DNA of 64,000 nt from JABGQS01 sp963666505 (lineage in GTDB: Bacteria > Bacillota > Clostridia > Christensenellales > SZUA-584): the NCBI GenBank assembly GCA_963666505.2, contig CAXXXL010000001.1, forward strand, positions 186,001 through 250,000, read 5' to 3'. A program made the position numbers and the translations under genes. The notes under the pieces are model-generated. The model saw only the letters and a list, made by a program, of their open reading frames with translations, searched no databases and had not been told where the DNA came from. Positions 1 to 8,695 of the stretch are shown piece by piece (the first letter of the stretch is position 1; the number at the start of each line of letters is the position of its first letter).

Positions 1-93
1 CGTTTGAGTATTATTTAAATGTGGTTTTTCACTTTCAACTTGTACAGTACTTTGGGGAAAGTCAATACCATTTAAAAGAATAGATATTATTCT

Positions 94-1137
94 CTAGACT
101 CCTTTTTTCATTAATGCAGCTTTCTTTTCATACAGCCGTTTATCAGCAAGCTCAAGTACCTCTTCCGGCACTTTGCATTCAGAGCGCGCTGCAAAACCAT
201 AACTGACGGAGACCTTAATATTTAAATAGCAGGATGAAGTCATGGCCTCTTCGATTCTATCGATAAATAATCGCACGCTATCATTTGATGAATTTGTCTG
301 TACAACTAAAAACTCATCTCCGCCATATCGTACAACGAAATCAGTACTACGCGCTTTTTCTTTAATGCATTTCGCTATATTTCTTAATATGATATCTCCG
401 AAAACATGTCCATGCTCATCATTCATTTGTTTGAATTTATCCACATCAAACATAATCAAAATATAATCGCTTTTATCTATTTTATAAAGAGATTCTTCAT
501 AGCGCATGATCATGTCGAGTAATTTTCTGTTGAGTAATCTTGTCAGCTCATCTTTGAACGAGCTGCGCAAAAACTTGTCGTTCATTTCATCGAATTTTTT
601 ATATTTCACTAACATATAGATTGCTATTAAAAACACAGTAAGTATATAAGCTATAATCGTGTATATCAATGATGGAAGGTCGGCCGCGACAGGTATTTCT
701 ACTACCGCCGAATATACCGTCAGCCCAATAAGCAAACCGAGATATGAAAAAAACAAGACCTTTAAGCGCTTTCCGGTAAACATCAATAGAATAGCCACTA
801 TAACAGCGATTGATATATATGGTGCGCTTCCCATTATACTTGTTTGGTGCCAAAACAAAGGTACTAGTATAAAGCATACATATAGCACGAAAAAGAAACA
901 TGCGTTATTAAGAGATATAGCTTTTAATCGGAAAAGCAGCATAGTAACTCCAGCACAAATAACCGCACCGGCATATATATAAATGCCAATCATACCAGAA
1001 TAAAAGATTATCATCATAGCGGTACCTAAGACACAGGCGATTGCGCTGAACAGCATAACCATTTTTTGCATCTTATATTGGGCATCATCATAATTCTGCT
1101 GTTTATACATATCAAACAGTATTTGTTCACTATCCAT
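94..1137 (-). CDS. Membrane diguanylate cyclase (GGDEF)
   Basis: Predicted to make cyclic di-GMP from two GTP at the membrane. About residues 28-185 form a run of hydrophobic helices, probably the sensory anchor. The C-terminal half is a GGDEF domain with an intact RYGGDEF signature, so it should be catalytic. An RSTD motif five residues before GGDEF fits the RxxD inhibitory I-site, which suggests product feedback. The ATG at 1137 follows a GAAAGGG ribosome binding site. It lies 52 bases downstream of the GGDEF/HD-GYP hybrid gene on the same strand, so the two are probably co-transcribed. The signal sensed by the membrane part is unknown. Confidence 0.93.
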   Translation of the reverse strand: MDSEQILFDMYKQQNYDDAQYKMQKMVMLFSAIACVLGTAMMIIFYSGMIGIYIYAGAVICAGVTMLLFRLKAISLNNACFFFVLYVCFILVPLFWHQTSIMGSAPYISIAVIVAILLMFTGKRLKVLFFSYLGLLIGLTVYSAVVEIPVAADLPSLIYTIIAYILTVFLIAIYMLVKYKKFDEMNDKFLRSSFKDELTRLLNRKLLDMIMRYEESLYKIDKSDYILIMFDVDKFKQMNDEHGHVFGDIILRNIAKCIKEKARSTDFVVRYGGDEFLVVQTNSSNDSVRLFIDRIEEAMTSSCYLNIKVSVSYGFAARSECKVPEEVLELADKRLYEKKAALMKKGV

Positions 1138-1189
1138 ATTAAACCCTTTCTGTTAGCACCTTATCATTTACCACGCAGTTGCAATGGCA

Positions 1190-3742
1190 CTAGGTAGTGC
1201 TTATCATTTTTACAAATAATGCTGCAATCTCAGGGTCAAAATGTGTGCCAGAACATCTTATTATTTCATTTATAGCTTCTTCCTTACTTAGTGCTTTTGC
1301 ATATGATCTATCTGTAGTCATAGCATCATAGGAATCTGCGACTGTTATAATCCTTGCCGGCAAAGAAATTTCTTCACCTTTAAGTCCTCTTAGGTATCCT
1401 GTACCGTCCCATCTTTCGTGATGCTCTAAAACATATTTGGCTATTTCAGTAAACTGATCCACTAAACTTAATATCCTATACCCTTTTTCAGGATGTCTTT
1501 TAATTTCATTCCATTCATCTTCGTTTAATTTTTGAGGTTTATTGAGGATTTTCCCGTCAATATCTATTTTCCCAATATCATGCATAAGTCCGGCTGTTCT
1601 TATCTGATCGACATCATGCGCGTTATAACCCATCTTGGTTGCAATATCTTTACAGATTTCGCTAACTTTAATAGAATGCGACTGCTCCCTCTTGTATTTC
1701 TTGAAAAGAGTCTCCATAACCACATCGACAGTTTTAAACCTCGTTGTTGAACTTTCAGATAGCTTATTTCTATACATCATATCTTCGGCAAGTTTAAATA
1801 TATCTTGAATTTTTTCTTCTTTATTACTTTTAGTTTTATAGCCAAAGGAAATAGAAATATCCATATAGCCTTTTTTTGCTTTTATTGAAAGTTCATTAAT
1901 ACGTTTAATGAATTTTTCAGCTTCTAAAGTATCTGTTTTTGGTAATATAATAACAAATTCATCCCCTCCGAGTCTGGCAATAATATCATCAGCCCGGCAT
2001 CCCATTTTTATCACTTCTGCTGCTGTTTTAAGAAGTTCATCGCCCATGGCGTGGCCGAGAGAATCATTGATAAGTTTTAATCCATTTACATCACCCATAA
2101 CTATTGTCAACGGAAAGTTTCTTTTTGTATCAAGTCTATTTAATTCTTCTTCGTAAAACCTTCGGTTATATAGCCCGGTGAGTTGATCGTGATAGCTTAG
2201 ATAAAGCACTTTTTCTTCAGCATTCTTCTGTTCAGTGATGTCTTTAATAAAACTCATAAAACGGTGCTCTGTAAGTTTTACAGCATCGACACTCCACCAT
2301 CCTTTGGCACCATCTTTATGTATAAATTGCATTTCCCCGTTTGACTTGCCTGTTTCTAGTAGCTTTTTGAAATGATTCACACCTGCCTCAATGGATTCTT
2401 CAGGAAGGTTATCGCTTATTGTCATATTTAAAAGTTCTTCATTGCTATATCCTGTTATATTAGAAGCTGCGATGTTAGCCTCGATGAACCGTCCATTATC
2501 GTCAACGATAAAAATCCCGTCGGGCGCATTTTCTATATAACTGCTGTATCTTTCTTCACTTTCCTTTAATGCCTTCGTAGCTTTTATACGTTCCGAAATA
2601 TCCCGGATATTGCATTGAATAACGCTCTTGTTGTCAGCGGAATATACATTGCTTACAAACTCAACATTAATAGTCCGTCCATCTTTTGTTTGCAGCGGCA
2701 TGTTCTCATAACGTATATATCCTTCTGTTTTCAGCTTCAGAAATTTGTCTTTGTTGTTCGCAAAATCATCGAATGTTCCAATCTGCCATATGTATTTATC
2801 AACTAACTCTTCTTTAGAATAGCCCAGCATGTCAATCAGGTAAGGATTTATATCGTCGATTTGTCCTGTATCCGCATCAAGAATTATTATTCCGTCTTGC
2901 GCTGTTTCAAACAATCTTCGATATCGGATCTCGGAAACACTCAATTCAATATCTTTTTGGATCCTATCGAGCATGGTGTTAAATGAATAAGAAAGTGCAC
3001 CAAACTCATTTTTGCTTTCATAAAGACACCGCGCGCTCATGTCTCCCTGGTGAAAACTGCTGGCAGCGGCAGATAGCTCATTCAACGGCCTGCGAATACT
3101 GCGAAACAACATAATATTCATAATAAGAGTTGTTATAAGAAAAGCAGAACCTAAAATAATTAAGTTCGTCTGCAAAGATTTTACTGATTTTTCTGATGAA
3201 GTGTATATCTCGTTTGCCTTGTTTGCCGCAAAAATGCTGACCTTGTCTATGGCGTCTGTAAGTCTTGTTAAATGATCACTTCCAAATGCGTTTGAACTCT
3301 CATTATTAATTAGATCAGCTTGTTCAAAGTTGCCTGCCTGAATAAGCCTTATAACATCATCACGGTTAGATTTGCTTACGTTAAATAACTCAGCAAGATT
3401 ATCTATGTCTTCTTTTGGCCCCAAATATCTTTCATATAATATATCAAGATTGCCAATAGCATCAGTTTCACTGCTTTTTACGATCTCAAGATAGGGTTTC
3501 ATCTGCTGATAGTTTTCCTGCTCTAGTGCCGTTTCAAACCTCCAATGTATCTTGTACATATCCAATGCAAAATCGTCTACTGCTTGTCTTACTATTATCG
3601 GATGCTCTATTATTGTTTCTGTTTTCTGAATTAATTCATTTCCTTCGAAAAATGCCACTAATACAATAAATAGGAAGAAGACCATTACTGCAAAAAAGCT
3701 GGAGATCATCATTGTTCTTATTTTAATGTTTTTAATATTCAT
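1190..3742 (-). CDS. PAS-GGDEF-HD-GYP cyclic-di-GMP turnover sensor
   Basis: A bifunctional-looking c-di-GMP protein of 850 residues. In order: TM1 near 13-35, an extracytoplasmic helical sensor region, TM2 near 190-212, HAMP, two PAS domains, a GGDEF domain with intact RLGGDEF and an upstream RADD I-site, and a C-terminal HD-GYP domain with HDIGKID. The HD-GYP signature reads HHERWDGTGYL, so the proline is replaced by leucine. The open frame extends to 3820, but the ATG at 3742 sits behind GAAGGGG and starts the natural MNIKNIKIRT membrane leader, so I use it. It lies 25 bases after the DUF1413 gene. By sequence it could both make and degrade c-di-GMP; which activity dominates cannot be told here. 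Confidence 0.93.
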   Translation of the reverse strand: MNIKNIKIRTMMISSFFAVMVFFLFIVLVAFFEGNELIQKTETIIEHPIIVRQAVDDFALDMYKIHWRFETALEQENYQQMKPYLEIVKSSETDAIGNLDILYERYLGPKEDIDNLAELFNVSKSNRDDVIRLIQAGNFEQADLINNESSNAFGSDHLTRLTDAIDKVSIFAANKANEIYTSSEKSVKSLQTNLIILGSAFLITTLIMNIMLFRSIRRPLNELSAAASSFHQGDMSARCLYESKNEFGALSYSFNTMLDRIQKDIELSVSEIRYRRLFETAQDGIIILDADTGQIDDINPYLIDMLGYSKEELVDKYIWQIGTFDDFANNKDKFLKLKTEGYIRYENMPLQTKDGRTINVEFVSNVYSADNKSVIQCNIRDISERIKATKALKESEERYSSYIENAPDGIFIVDDNGRFIEANIAASNITGYSNEELLNMTISDNLPEESIEAGVNHFKKLLETGKSNGEMQFIHKDGAKGWWSVDAVKLTEHRFMSFIKDITEQKNAEEKVLYLSYHDQLTGLYNRRFYEEELNRLDTKRNFPLTIVMGDVNGLKLINDSLGHAMGDELLKTAAEVIKMGCRADDIIARLGGDEFVIILPKTDTLEAEKFIKRINELSIKAKKGYMDISISFGYKTKSNKEEKIQDIFKLAEDMMYRNKLSESSTTRFKTVDVVMETLFKKYKREQSHSIKVSEICKDIATKMGYNAHDVDQIRTAGLMHDIGKIDIDGKILNKPQKLNEDEWNEIKRHPEKGYRILSLVDQFTEIAKYVLEHHERWDGTGYLRGLKGEEISLPARIITVADSYDAMTTDRSYAKALSKEEAINEIIRCSGTHFDPEIAALFVKMISTT

Positions 3743-3767
3743 AGGGAATAACCCCTTCAATATAAGC

Positions 3768-4010
3768 TTATATTGTTGCAACTTTCTTGTATCTTTGTTG
3801 ATTTGAAGACGTCTTTTCAATTTTCTGTATATTGCCTTGTGTTTTATTAATATAATTTAAAAATAGTGTACCTAGCAGCAAACGTTCGCCATGAGGGATT
3901 CTTTTCCAAAGATAGCCTAAAAACAAATCTCTAACTAAAAATACTTCACCATTATTCAGGTTCTCAGTTTCTTTTATTGCTTCATCTAGCAGTTGATTGA
4001 CATCAAACAT
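3768..4010 (-). CDS. DUF1413 domain small protein
   Basis: An 80-residue soluble protein. The core, roughly residues 25-55, resembles the DUF1413 family through the segment LWKRIPHGERLLLGTLFLNY. The family has no established biochemical role that I know of. The ATG at 4010 has a TAGGAGC ribosome binding site 8 bases upstream, and the gene is the first of the transcription unit that continues into the two c-di-GMP genes. That position suggests a role linked to the signalling genes, but this is inference. Confidence 0.8.
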   Translation of the reverse strand: MFDVNQLLDEAIKETENLNNGEVFLVRDLFLGYLWKRIPHGERLLLGTLFLNYINKTQGNIQKIEKTSSNQQRYKKVATI

Positions 4011-4057
4011 TATTTTTGCTCCTATTTTACTTTGTTGTCTTCTTTGTTGTTATCATT

Positions 4058-4086
4058 ATTGTATCATAGTTAATCCTCATTGTCAA
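4058..4086 (-). promoter_or_regulatory. Sigma-A-type promoter of the c-di-GMP operon
   Basis: On the minus strand TTGACA (4081-4086) and TACAAT (4058-4063) are separated by exactly 17 bases. It points into the DUF1413 gene, whose start is 48 bases downstream. Confidence 0.75.
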
Positions 4087-4529
4087 AAACTGTACGTAGT
4101 TAAGATATCTATTCTGGTACAAAAAATCTTTGAAGATAAAACTAACCCGAACCGATTCTAATATTTATGCTGCATCTACCTTCAATGTATTAATAAAACG
4201 TACTTAAGAAAGAACATTCAAAATCTCTTCAACCTGCCATTTGTGTAGCATGTGCATGATCTCTATCCCGCCGATTATGCTTTTTGCTGAATTGTATCTA
4301 TTAATCCTCCAAACATATTATAAGTATTCTTCTTTATTAATCGTTGAGCTTATTCTACAATATTAATCAGATACTTGGTCATTCAATGATGGGTTCAACA
4401 ACTCAGATTTCTGTAATATTATTTTTCCCTCAGCCAGTTATTCCCAATTAACCTCCTATGTTTTTTCTATGGTAATCATGCTATTAATTACATGTGATTT
4501 TTTAAGAAGAATACTGATGCTTTCAAAAA
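4087..4529. other. Intergenic region at the left edge of the mobile element
   Basis: AT-rich with no credible coding frame on either strand. It separates the chromosomal c-di-GMP operon from the terminator of the mobilizable element, so the left junction of that element probably lies here. A CCGCCGATTA 10-mer at 4268-4277 also occurs at 10676-10685 beyond the recombinase. Confidence 0.4.
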
Positions 4530-4570
4530 GCGAAAAAGCAGTGAGAGTCGATCATTCGGCTCTCACTGCC
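4530..4570 (-). terminator. Intrinsic terminator after the relaxase unit
   Basis: GCAGTGAGAG (4538-4547) pairs perfectly with CTCTCACTGC (4560-4569). Read on the minus strand, the hairpin is followed by TTTTTCGCTTTTTG. It closes the minus-strand genes at 4581-6017. Confidence 0.8.
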
Positions 4571-4580
4571 ACCTTATTTG

Positions 4581-4742
4581 TTAATTTGCTTCTTCTACAT
4601 CATCCTCCTCAGCTTTCCATACAGCAAACTCTCGTTGTCCTTCCTCGCTTTCAAAATACTCCCGTATCGCAGGAAGTATACAACGTGCAAATGATTCTAT
4701 CACGTGGTCTGGAATCTCCGTTATCGTCTTCTTATCGGCCAT
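4581..4742 (-). CDS. Small conserved mobile-element protein (53 aa)
   Basis: A 53-residue acidic protein beginning MADKKTITEIPDHVIESFAR and ending in an acidic EEDDVEEAN tail. Small proteins of this look accompany conjugative or mobilizable elements of Clostridia. It lies downstream of the relaxase gene and just before a strong terminator, so it is probably the last gene of that unit. Function unknown. It lies opposite a longer plus-strand frame that has no ribosome binding site and no recognisable product. Confidence 0.65.
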   Translation of the reverse strand: MADKKTITEIPDHVIESFARCILPAIREYFESEEGQREFAVWKAEEDDVEEAN

Positions 4743-4811
4743 TAGTCTGACCCCTTTGCTGTGTTTCTGTGTGCTTCATTGTGACCTCCATATTAAATTT
4801 TCAAGGTTCTC

Positions 4812-6017
4812 TTAGCGGCTTCTGCCGCGATACTGCTTACGTTCATTTTTCTTCCGTTCCCTCTCCTCCTTCTCCTTCTGAAAGATTTTTGAAAAAACCT
4901 CCTTTACTCTTTGCGGCGCTAACCGCATGGCTTCTGTGTAATCCCTCGTGCTCATAAACAACTTAGTGAATTTGTCCTCTAACTCCCACAACTGGTTTGT
5001 TACCTCACGTAGCTGCCTCTTGAGAGACTCAATTTTGCCGCGCGATAAGACACCTTCCTTTGCGAGCGATATAACCTCTTCGTAATCCTGTTCAGCCAGC
5101 GTTATCTTGCCAAACGCCTTTTTCTGGCCCAATTCATCAAGTTCATGAAACTTTTTTCCGGTCTGCAGCGCTACCGTCAACTTCTTAGAAACAGCAGTCA
5201 GTTCTTCTTGCTGGTCTTCAACCTGCTTTTCAATGCGAGCCAGCTTCTCGTTGTCCTGCTGTATCTTGTAATCCAATACGGACAGATGCTGTGTCGTGCT
5301 GCCACGTACCCCGCGCTCAAAGTCCTTAAACCCAGCTTGCTTCATATGCTCAAAAAACCTGTCTTGTAGAAGCGAATAAGAAGGAATCAGTACTGTTCTC
5401 CCCTTCTCATCTCGAATAAGTTTGCCATTCTCATCCACTGCCTTGACTGACGCCCATTTCTTAGAATGACTGACCTGCTGGATCACTTCTTTGACCGTTC
5501 CGACAAGCTCCTTGTCCTTGCAGCGTTTTGTCCATTTAATCTCTTTTTCTACAACGGGGATATACACCACGTGCAGATGATAGTGATATACGTCCCGCCC
5601 CAATTCTTCTGACAAGCTTTTGTTGCGCTCGTCAGCGTGCATGATTGCCGAAAGTATATATTGTTCACTACCGACTTCCTTAACAGCCATTTTGTAAGCT
5701 TCTACGAAGAAATCCTTAGCATAATCGTACCCTCCGTGTTCGTAAAAATACATCGTATTCACATCAAACACCATTTCAGCAAATACATCAGCATCCGGCT
5801 TTAACCCTCGCGTGCTTATCGTTCCTTTCTCAAGCAATTGATCAAATGCCTGCGTGTATGTGCCGTTACAGCTTTTAAAACTGATGTTGAGATGACTTCT
5901 TTCCTGTACAATATCAGGATTTGAATAGATTTCGTTCTTTCGTTCGTTATGACGTTCTCGAATAGAGAAGTTACTGCGTGGATACGCTTTGTTTCTTACA
6001 ACTGTGCGATCAACCTT
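4812..6017 (-). CDS. mobV: MobV-type relaxase (Pre/Mob), start codon doubtful
   Basis: Predicted to nick oriT and start plasmid-style DNA transfer. The frame carries the SNFSIRERHNERKNE N-terminal motif of this clade, the MHADERN segment and the metal-binding HYHLHVVYIP histidine cluster, then a long coiled coil and a basic tail. The open frame continues upstream of the only obvious TTG (5837), through about 60 residues of clearly family-like sequence, to a perfect AAAGGAGGT at 6032-6040. No ATG, GTG or TTG lies in frame there. AAG at 6015-6017 (Lys-Val-Asp-Arg...) sits where an ATG would fit. The start may therefore be lost by mutation or be a rare codon such as ATA at 6021-6023. The N-terminal boundary is uncertain and the gene may be inactive. 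Confidence 0.8.
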   Translation of the reverse strand, partial: KVDRTVVRNKAYPRSNFSIRERHNERKNEIYSNPDIVQERSHLNISFKSCNGTYTQAFDQLLEKGTISTRGLKPDADVFAEMVFDVNTMYFYEHGGYDYAKDFFVEAYKMAVKEVGSEQYILSAIMHADERNKSLSEELGRDVYHYHLHVVYIPVVEKEIKWTKRCKDKELVGTVKEVIQQVSHSKKWASVKAVDENGKLIRDEKGRTVLIPSYSLLQDRFFEHMKQAGFKDFERGVRGSTTQHLSVLDYKIQQDNEKLARIEKQVEDQQEELTAVSKKLTVALQTGKKFHELDELGQKKAFGKITLAEQDYEEVISLAKEGVLSRGKIESLKRQLREVTNQLWELEDKFTKLFMSTRDYTEAMRLAPQRVKEVFSKIFQKEKEERERKKNERKQYRGRSR

Positions 6018-6059
6018 GGATATATAACACCACCTCCTTTCTTCATCGATGCTTGGGAG

Positions 6060-6120
6060 ACGTACACTTCCGAAGGAAGTGTTTTACCCACTATGACACT
6101 TTCAGACAAGCTGAAAGATG
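6060..6120. other. Candidate oriT hairpins upstream of mobV
   Basis: Two perfect hairpins lie just ahead of the relaxase gene: ACACTTCC-GAA-GGAAGTGT (6064-6082) and CTTTCAG-ACAAG-CTGAAAG (6099-6117). Between them the minus strand reads CATAGTGGGTAAAAC, loosely like the TAGTGTG nick region of MobV oriTs. Position and structure support the call; the nick site does not match closely. Confidence 0.45.
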
Positions 6121-6215
6121 TCGCGTGGGCGCTCCCGCGGGGCTCTGCGAGGCTGGAAAGCCGACCGGCTTTATTAGCAACACCCGTCCCATAAGCCGTG
6201 TGATAAACAAGCTGA

Positions 6216-6242
6216 AAATAAAAAGTGCACCATCAAGGTGCA
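6216..6242 (-). terminator. Terminator after the ParR-like gene
   Basis: On the minus strand TGCACC-TTGAT-GGTGCA is followed by CTTTTTATTTT, about 40 bases past the stop of the ParR-like gene. Confidence 0.7.
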
Positions 6243-6282
6243 AATGCTTATTGCCTGTTACCCTAATATGAACCATCATGGT

Positions 6283-6576
6283 TCACATTTCGTCCAGCGA
6301 GGACAACAGCACGTCCGGCAAGTCAGAAACGCTCTTTGTTGCCTGCAGTTCTATCTCAGTATTTTTTGGAACAGGCGCAGATATCGAAACATCTTTCAAC
6401 GCTTCCTCGATTACCCGCTGTATCGTTTTCTCCAATCGTTTTCCCTCCTGCGATACAAGAATACAGTTAACCACATACTCACTACGCAGCTTATTTGGCT
6501 GCGCTGAGAAAAGTTCGAATGCTTCAATATGTCGTGGATTCTGCATGTCGAATGTCAGATACCGTCTTTCCCGCAT
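6283..6576 (-). CDS. ParR-like plasmid segregation partner
   Basis: A 97-residue protein beginning MRERRYLTFDMQNPRHIEAF. It lies four bases after the stop of the actin-like ParM gene, the usual position of the small centromere-binding adaptor that couples DNA to the filament. The ATG at 6576 is preferred over the longer frame from 6627 because the longer leader is only the tail of parM read out of phase. Sequence similarity to ParR is not obvious by eye, so the assignment rests mainly on context and size. A perfect inverted repeat, TGAACCAT-C-ATGGTTCA (6269-6285), overlaps its stop codon. Confidence 0.6.
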   Translation of the reverse strand: MRERRYLTFDMQNPRHIEAFELFSAQPNKLRSEYVVNCILVSQEGKRLEKTIQRVIEEALKDVSISAPVPKNTEIELQATKSVSDLPDVLLSSLDEM

Positions 6577-6580
6577 ATCA

Positions 6581-7468
6581 TCACCCCAACAGTAGCTTGT
6601 AGCCCTCGGCGTTGGCAAAGCGGTCAAGAATCACGATTGTGTTCACCTCCCTGGAATGAAGCCGATGCCCCAGCAGCTCTGCACCACCGCCCACAAAAAC
6701 TACAGGCAGCATGAGATCAAGTCCTCGTTCTCGCAATGCACCCAGCAGCTCCTTTAGATAATGCTGTATACGCCGTTCTAATATCAAACGAATTTTGTCT
6801 TTTTCAGCGTGTTGTATACGCCCCTGCATTGCATCGGCAATTAGTGCGTCCGACAGGATAATGTTTCCCTGCTGAAGTTCGCCGCGAATATCATTGAACA
6901 GTGTGATCGTCCCCATGCGCAGGCTTGCACAGCTGCTTCTGTCCACCTTGAAATCGTGCAACGTTAAAACATCTACGGTGTATCCGCCGATGTCCACCAG
7001 CGTAATGCTATTACATTCATTAAGCTGCTGATAATACTTGCAAAGCGCTGCGTGACCTTGTGCAAACACTTTGCACTCTGATATCCCGCAATAGTATTAA
7101 TTCTGCTCAAAGCGAAAGCGGATATCATCACGCAGGAAGTATTTACAGAACGCATCCTTCTGTGCTCCATATATATCGATTGGCAAGCCTACACCGAGAA
7201 TAACATAAGCAGAGAGTACACCCGCTTGCTTCATAGCGTTAGCTATGGCGGGTAGCGTTAATATGAATGCATCTTCCTCTTTTGTCTTTTCCTGTTGAAA
7301 GTTCATGCGCTTCCCGCCAATGGCGTAGTACGCATCCTTATAGAACATCTGCATATCGCTTGTGATAAATTCCTTGTCGCTCATTGTAAATCCTGAAGCG
7401 TACAGCATCCGGTCTGATGATTTTATGTTATAGTTTCCGTTGTCAATTCCGATTTTAAGTTGTGCCAT
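6581..7468 (-). pseudogene. ParM/actin-like segregation ATPase with in-frame stop
   Basis: An actin-fold plasmid segregation protein. The N-terminal part begins MAQLKIGIDNGNYNIKSS, with the phosphate-1 DNGNYNIK motif. The second part has the phosphate-2 LVDIGGYTVDVLTL motif and the VFVGGGAELL adenosine motif. The halves are in the same frame and are separated only by TAA at 7097-7099, after FEQN; reading through gives YYCGISECKVFAQG without any gap. It is therefore a single nonsense change rather than a frameshift. The first start (7468) follows GAAAGGATGAG. Unless the stop is suppressed, the product is two fragments, and the segregation system is probably dead. Confidence 0.8.
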
Positions 7469-7544
7469 TTTCTCATCCTTTCAATCATTTGTTTTAATTG
7501 TATGAAAATCAATTTACATCGTTCGTCCCTCCTTTTCATCGCAT

Positions 7545-7578
7545 ACAAAAAACGCTTCCCGGTAATCAGAAAGCGTTC
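7545..7578 (-). terminator. Terminator after the sigma-like gene
   Basis: On the minus strand AACGCTT (7571-7577) and AAGCGTT (7551-7557) form a stem followed by TTTTTTG. It lies 19 bases past the stop of the sigma-like gene. Confidence 0.7.
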
Positions 7579-7596
7579 CTTCTCCATTCAGCTATA

Positions 7597-8517
7597 TCAA
7601 CTTTTTAAAAACTCTCGAGTTCCTTCCTGTTCATCCGCATAGTCTAGATACTTCTCTGTGATTCGGTTGATACGCTTTAATACCGCGCTGTGCGTCTTGT
7701 AGGCGAGTTTGTCCGCGATTTCCTGGTAGGTTGCGCCTACGACTCGCATCTCGAGTATCTCGCGGTCACGAAGGCTCAACGTTTTGTAGAATCTTTCTAC
7801 ATCGATCTTGCTACATACCGCCTCTTCAAAGTTCGCTTTTGGATCTTCAATAAAATCGCCTAATGCTGACTCCACTGCATCACCTCGCGAACCACTACCA
7901 TGACTTTCAATCAATTTGTCAAGAGACACCGTTTTGGATCTAGAACGTGTATGATGCCATCTACGATGAAAATCAATCTTTGCGTTGCTACTGCGTTTGT
8001 CATAGTCTTCAGCGCAGCGCATTTCCCGAACCGCTTGTATACTTGGTTGCAAATCATTATCCACAATACCCTGAAAACCGATTTGAGTCATAAGCTCCTG
8101 AAACGCTTCTGTTTCTAACCACTCATGTTCTTTGTGAATAGTTTCCGCAAGGCTTTGCGGTGTGATGCCGCTAATGTGCTCAAAGGCTTCTTCCCATATC
8201 GGTGTGGCGTGGGCTAACCGCCATATCGGATCATGCCCAGAAAAGCATTCCATATATGTTGAGATGCCAAATGCAGGCCAAATAAAATATGCTGTCAGAT
8301 CACATACCGCTTGCAAAAAGAAATCGCTCATTAGCATTTTGAACCATTTTTCTTGTTTAAGTATGCCATGCGCGCTTCTAGGCATGTCCACAAGGCTGTG
8401 GCACTTATCTTTCAGCAATTCCTTTGGGAACAGATAAAACAGGGGCAGAAACTCAAAGTTCTTTATTTCGATTATTGATATCATGTTTTTCTGGGGATTG
8501 AATATCCGTATCTTCAT
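7597..8517 (-). CDS. Sigma-70-region-4-like regulator of the mobile element
   Basis: A 306-residue protein. Its last 75 residues, FYKTLSLRDREILEMRVVGA followed by TYQEIADKL, match a sigma region 4 / LuxR-type helix-turn-helix. The N-terminal 200 residues are unfamiliar and lack recognisable sigma region 2. The ATG at 8517 follows AGGAGGGACAT, so I prefer it to the longer frame from 8574. The gene is divergent from the XRE gene, with a palindrome between them. It probably regulates element genes; calling it a true sigma factor would overreach. Confidence 0.7.
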   Translation of the reverse strand: MKIRIFNPQKNMISIIEIKNFEFLPLFYLFPKELLKDKCHSLVDMPRSAHGILKQEKWFKMLMSDFFLQAVCDLTAYFIWPAFGISTYMECFSGHDPIWRLAHATPIWEEAFEHISGITPQSLAETIHKEHEWLETEAFQELMTQIGFQGIVDNDLQPSIQAVREMRCAEDYDKRSSNAKIDFHRRWHHTRSRSKTVSLDKLIESHGSGSRGDAVESALGDFIEDPKANFEEAVCSKIDVERFYKTLSLRDREILEMRVVGATYQEIADKLAYKTHSAVLKRINRITEKYLDYADEQEGTREFLKS

Positions 8518-8548
8518 ATGTCCCTCCTTCTGAAGTATTAGTGGTACT

Positions 8549-8571
8549 ATTATAATACGACATCGGATGTC
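8549..8571 (-). promoter_or_regulatory. Promoter -10 with GACATC palindrome operator
   Basis: On the minus strand TATAAT (8549-8554) is preceded, four bases upstream, by the perfect inverted repeat GACATC-C-GATGTC (8559-8571). The dyad would lie in the promoter spacer of the sigma-like gene and is a natural operator for the divergently encoded XRE protein (inference). Confidence 0.55.
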
Positions 8572-8695
8572 CATATTTGTTCCCTTTATTCGAAACTTTT
8601 TTTGTATATTCTTTTTTTTGATTATAGACTGTTTAGAGTTGCGCTTAACTCATATATCGAGTAAAATGTATTTATAAAACAAGGAGTAAATGATT

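Noticed and set aside
4469..4750. A 93-codon plus-strand frame over the mobile-element terminator
   Set aside because: It crosses a strong minus-strand terminator and is antisense to the small MADKKTITE protein gene, which has better coding character.
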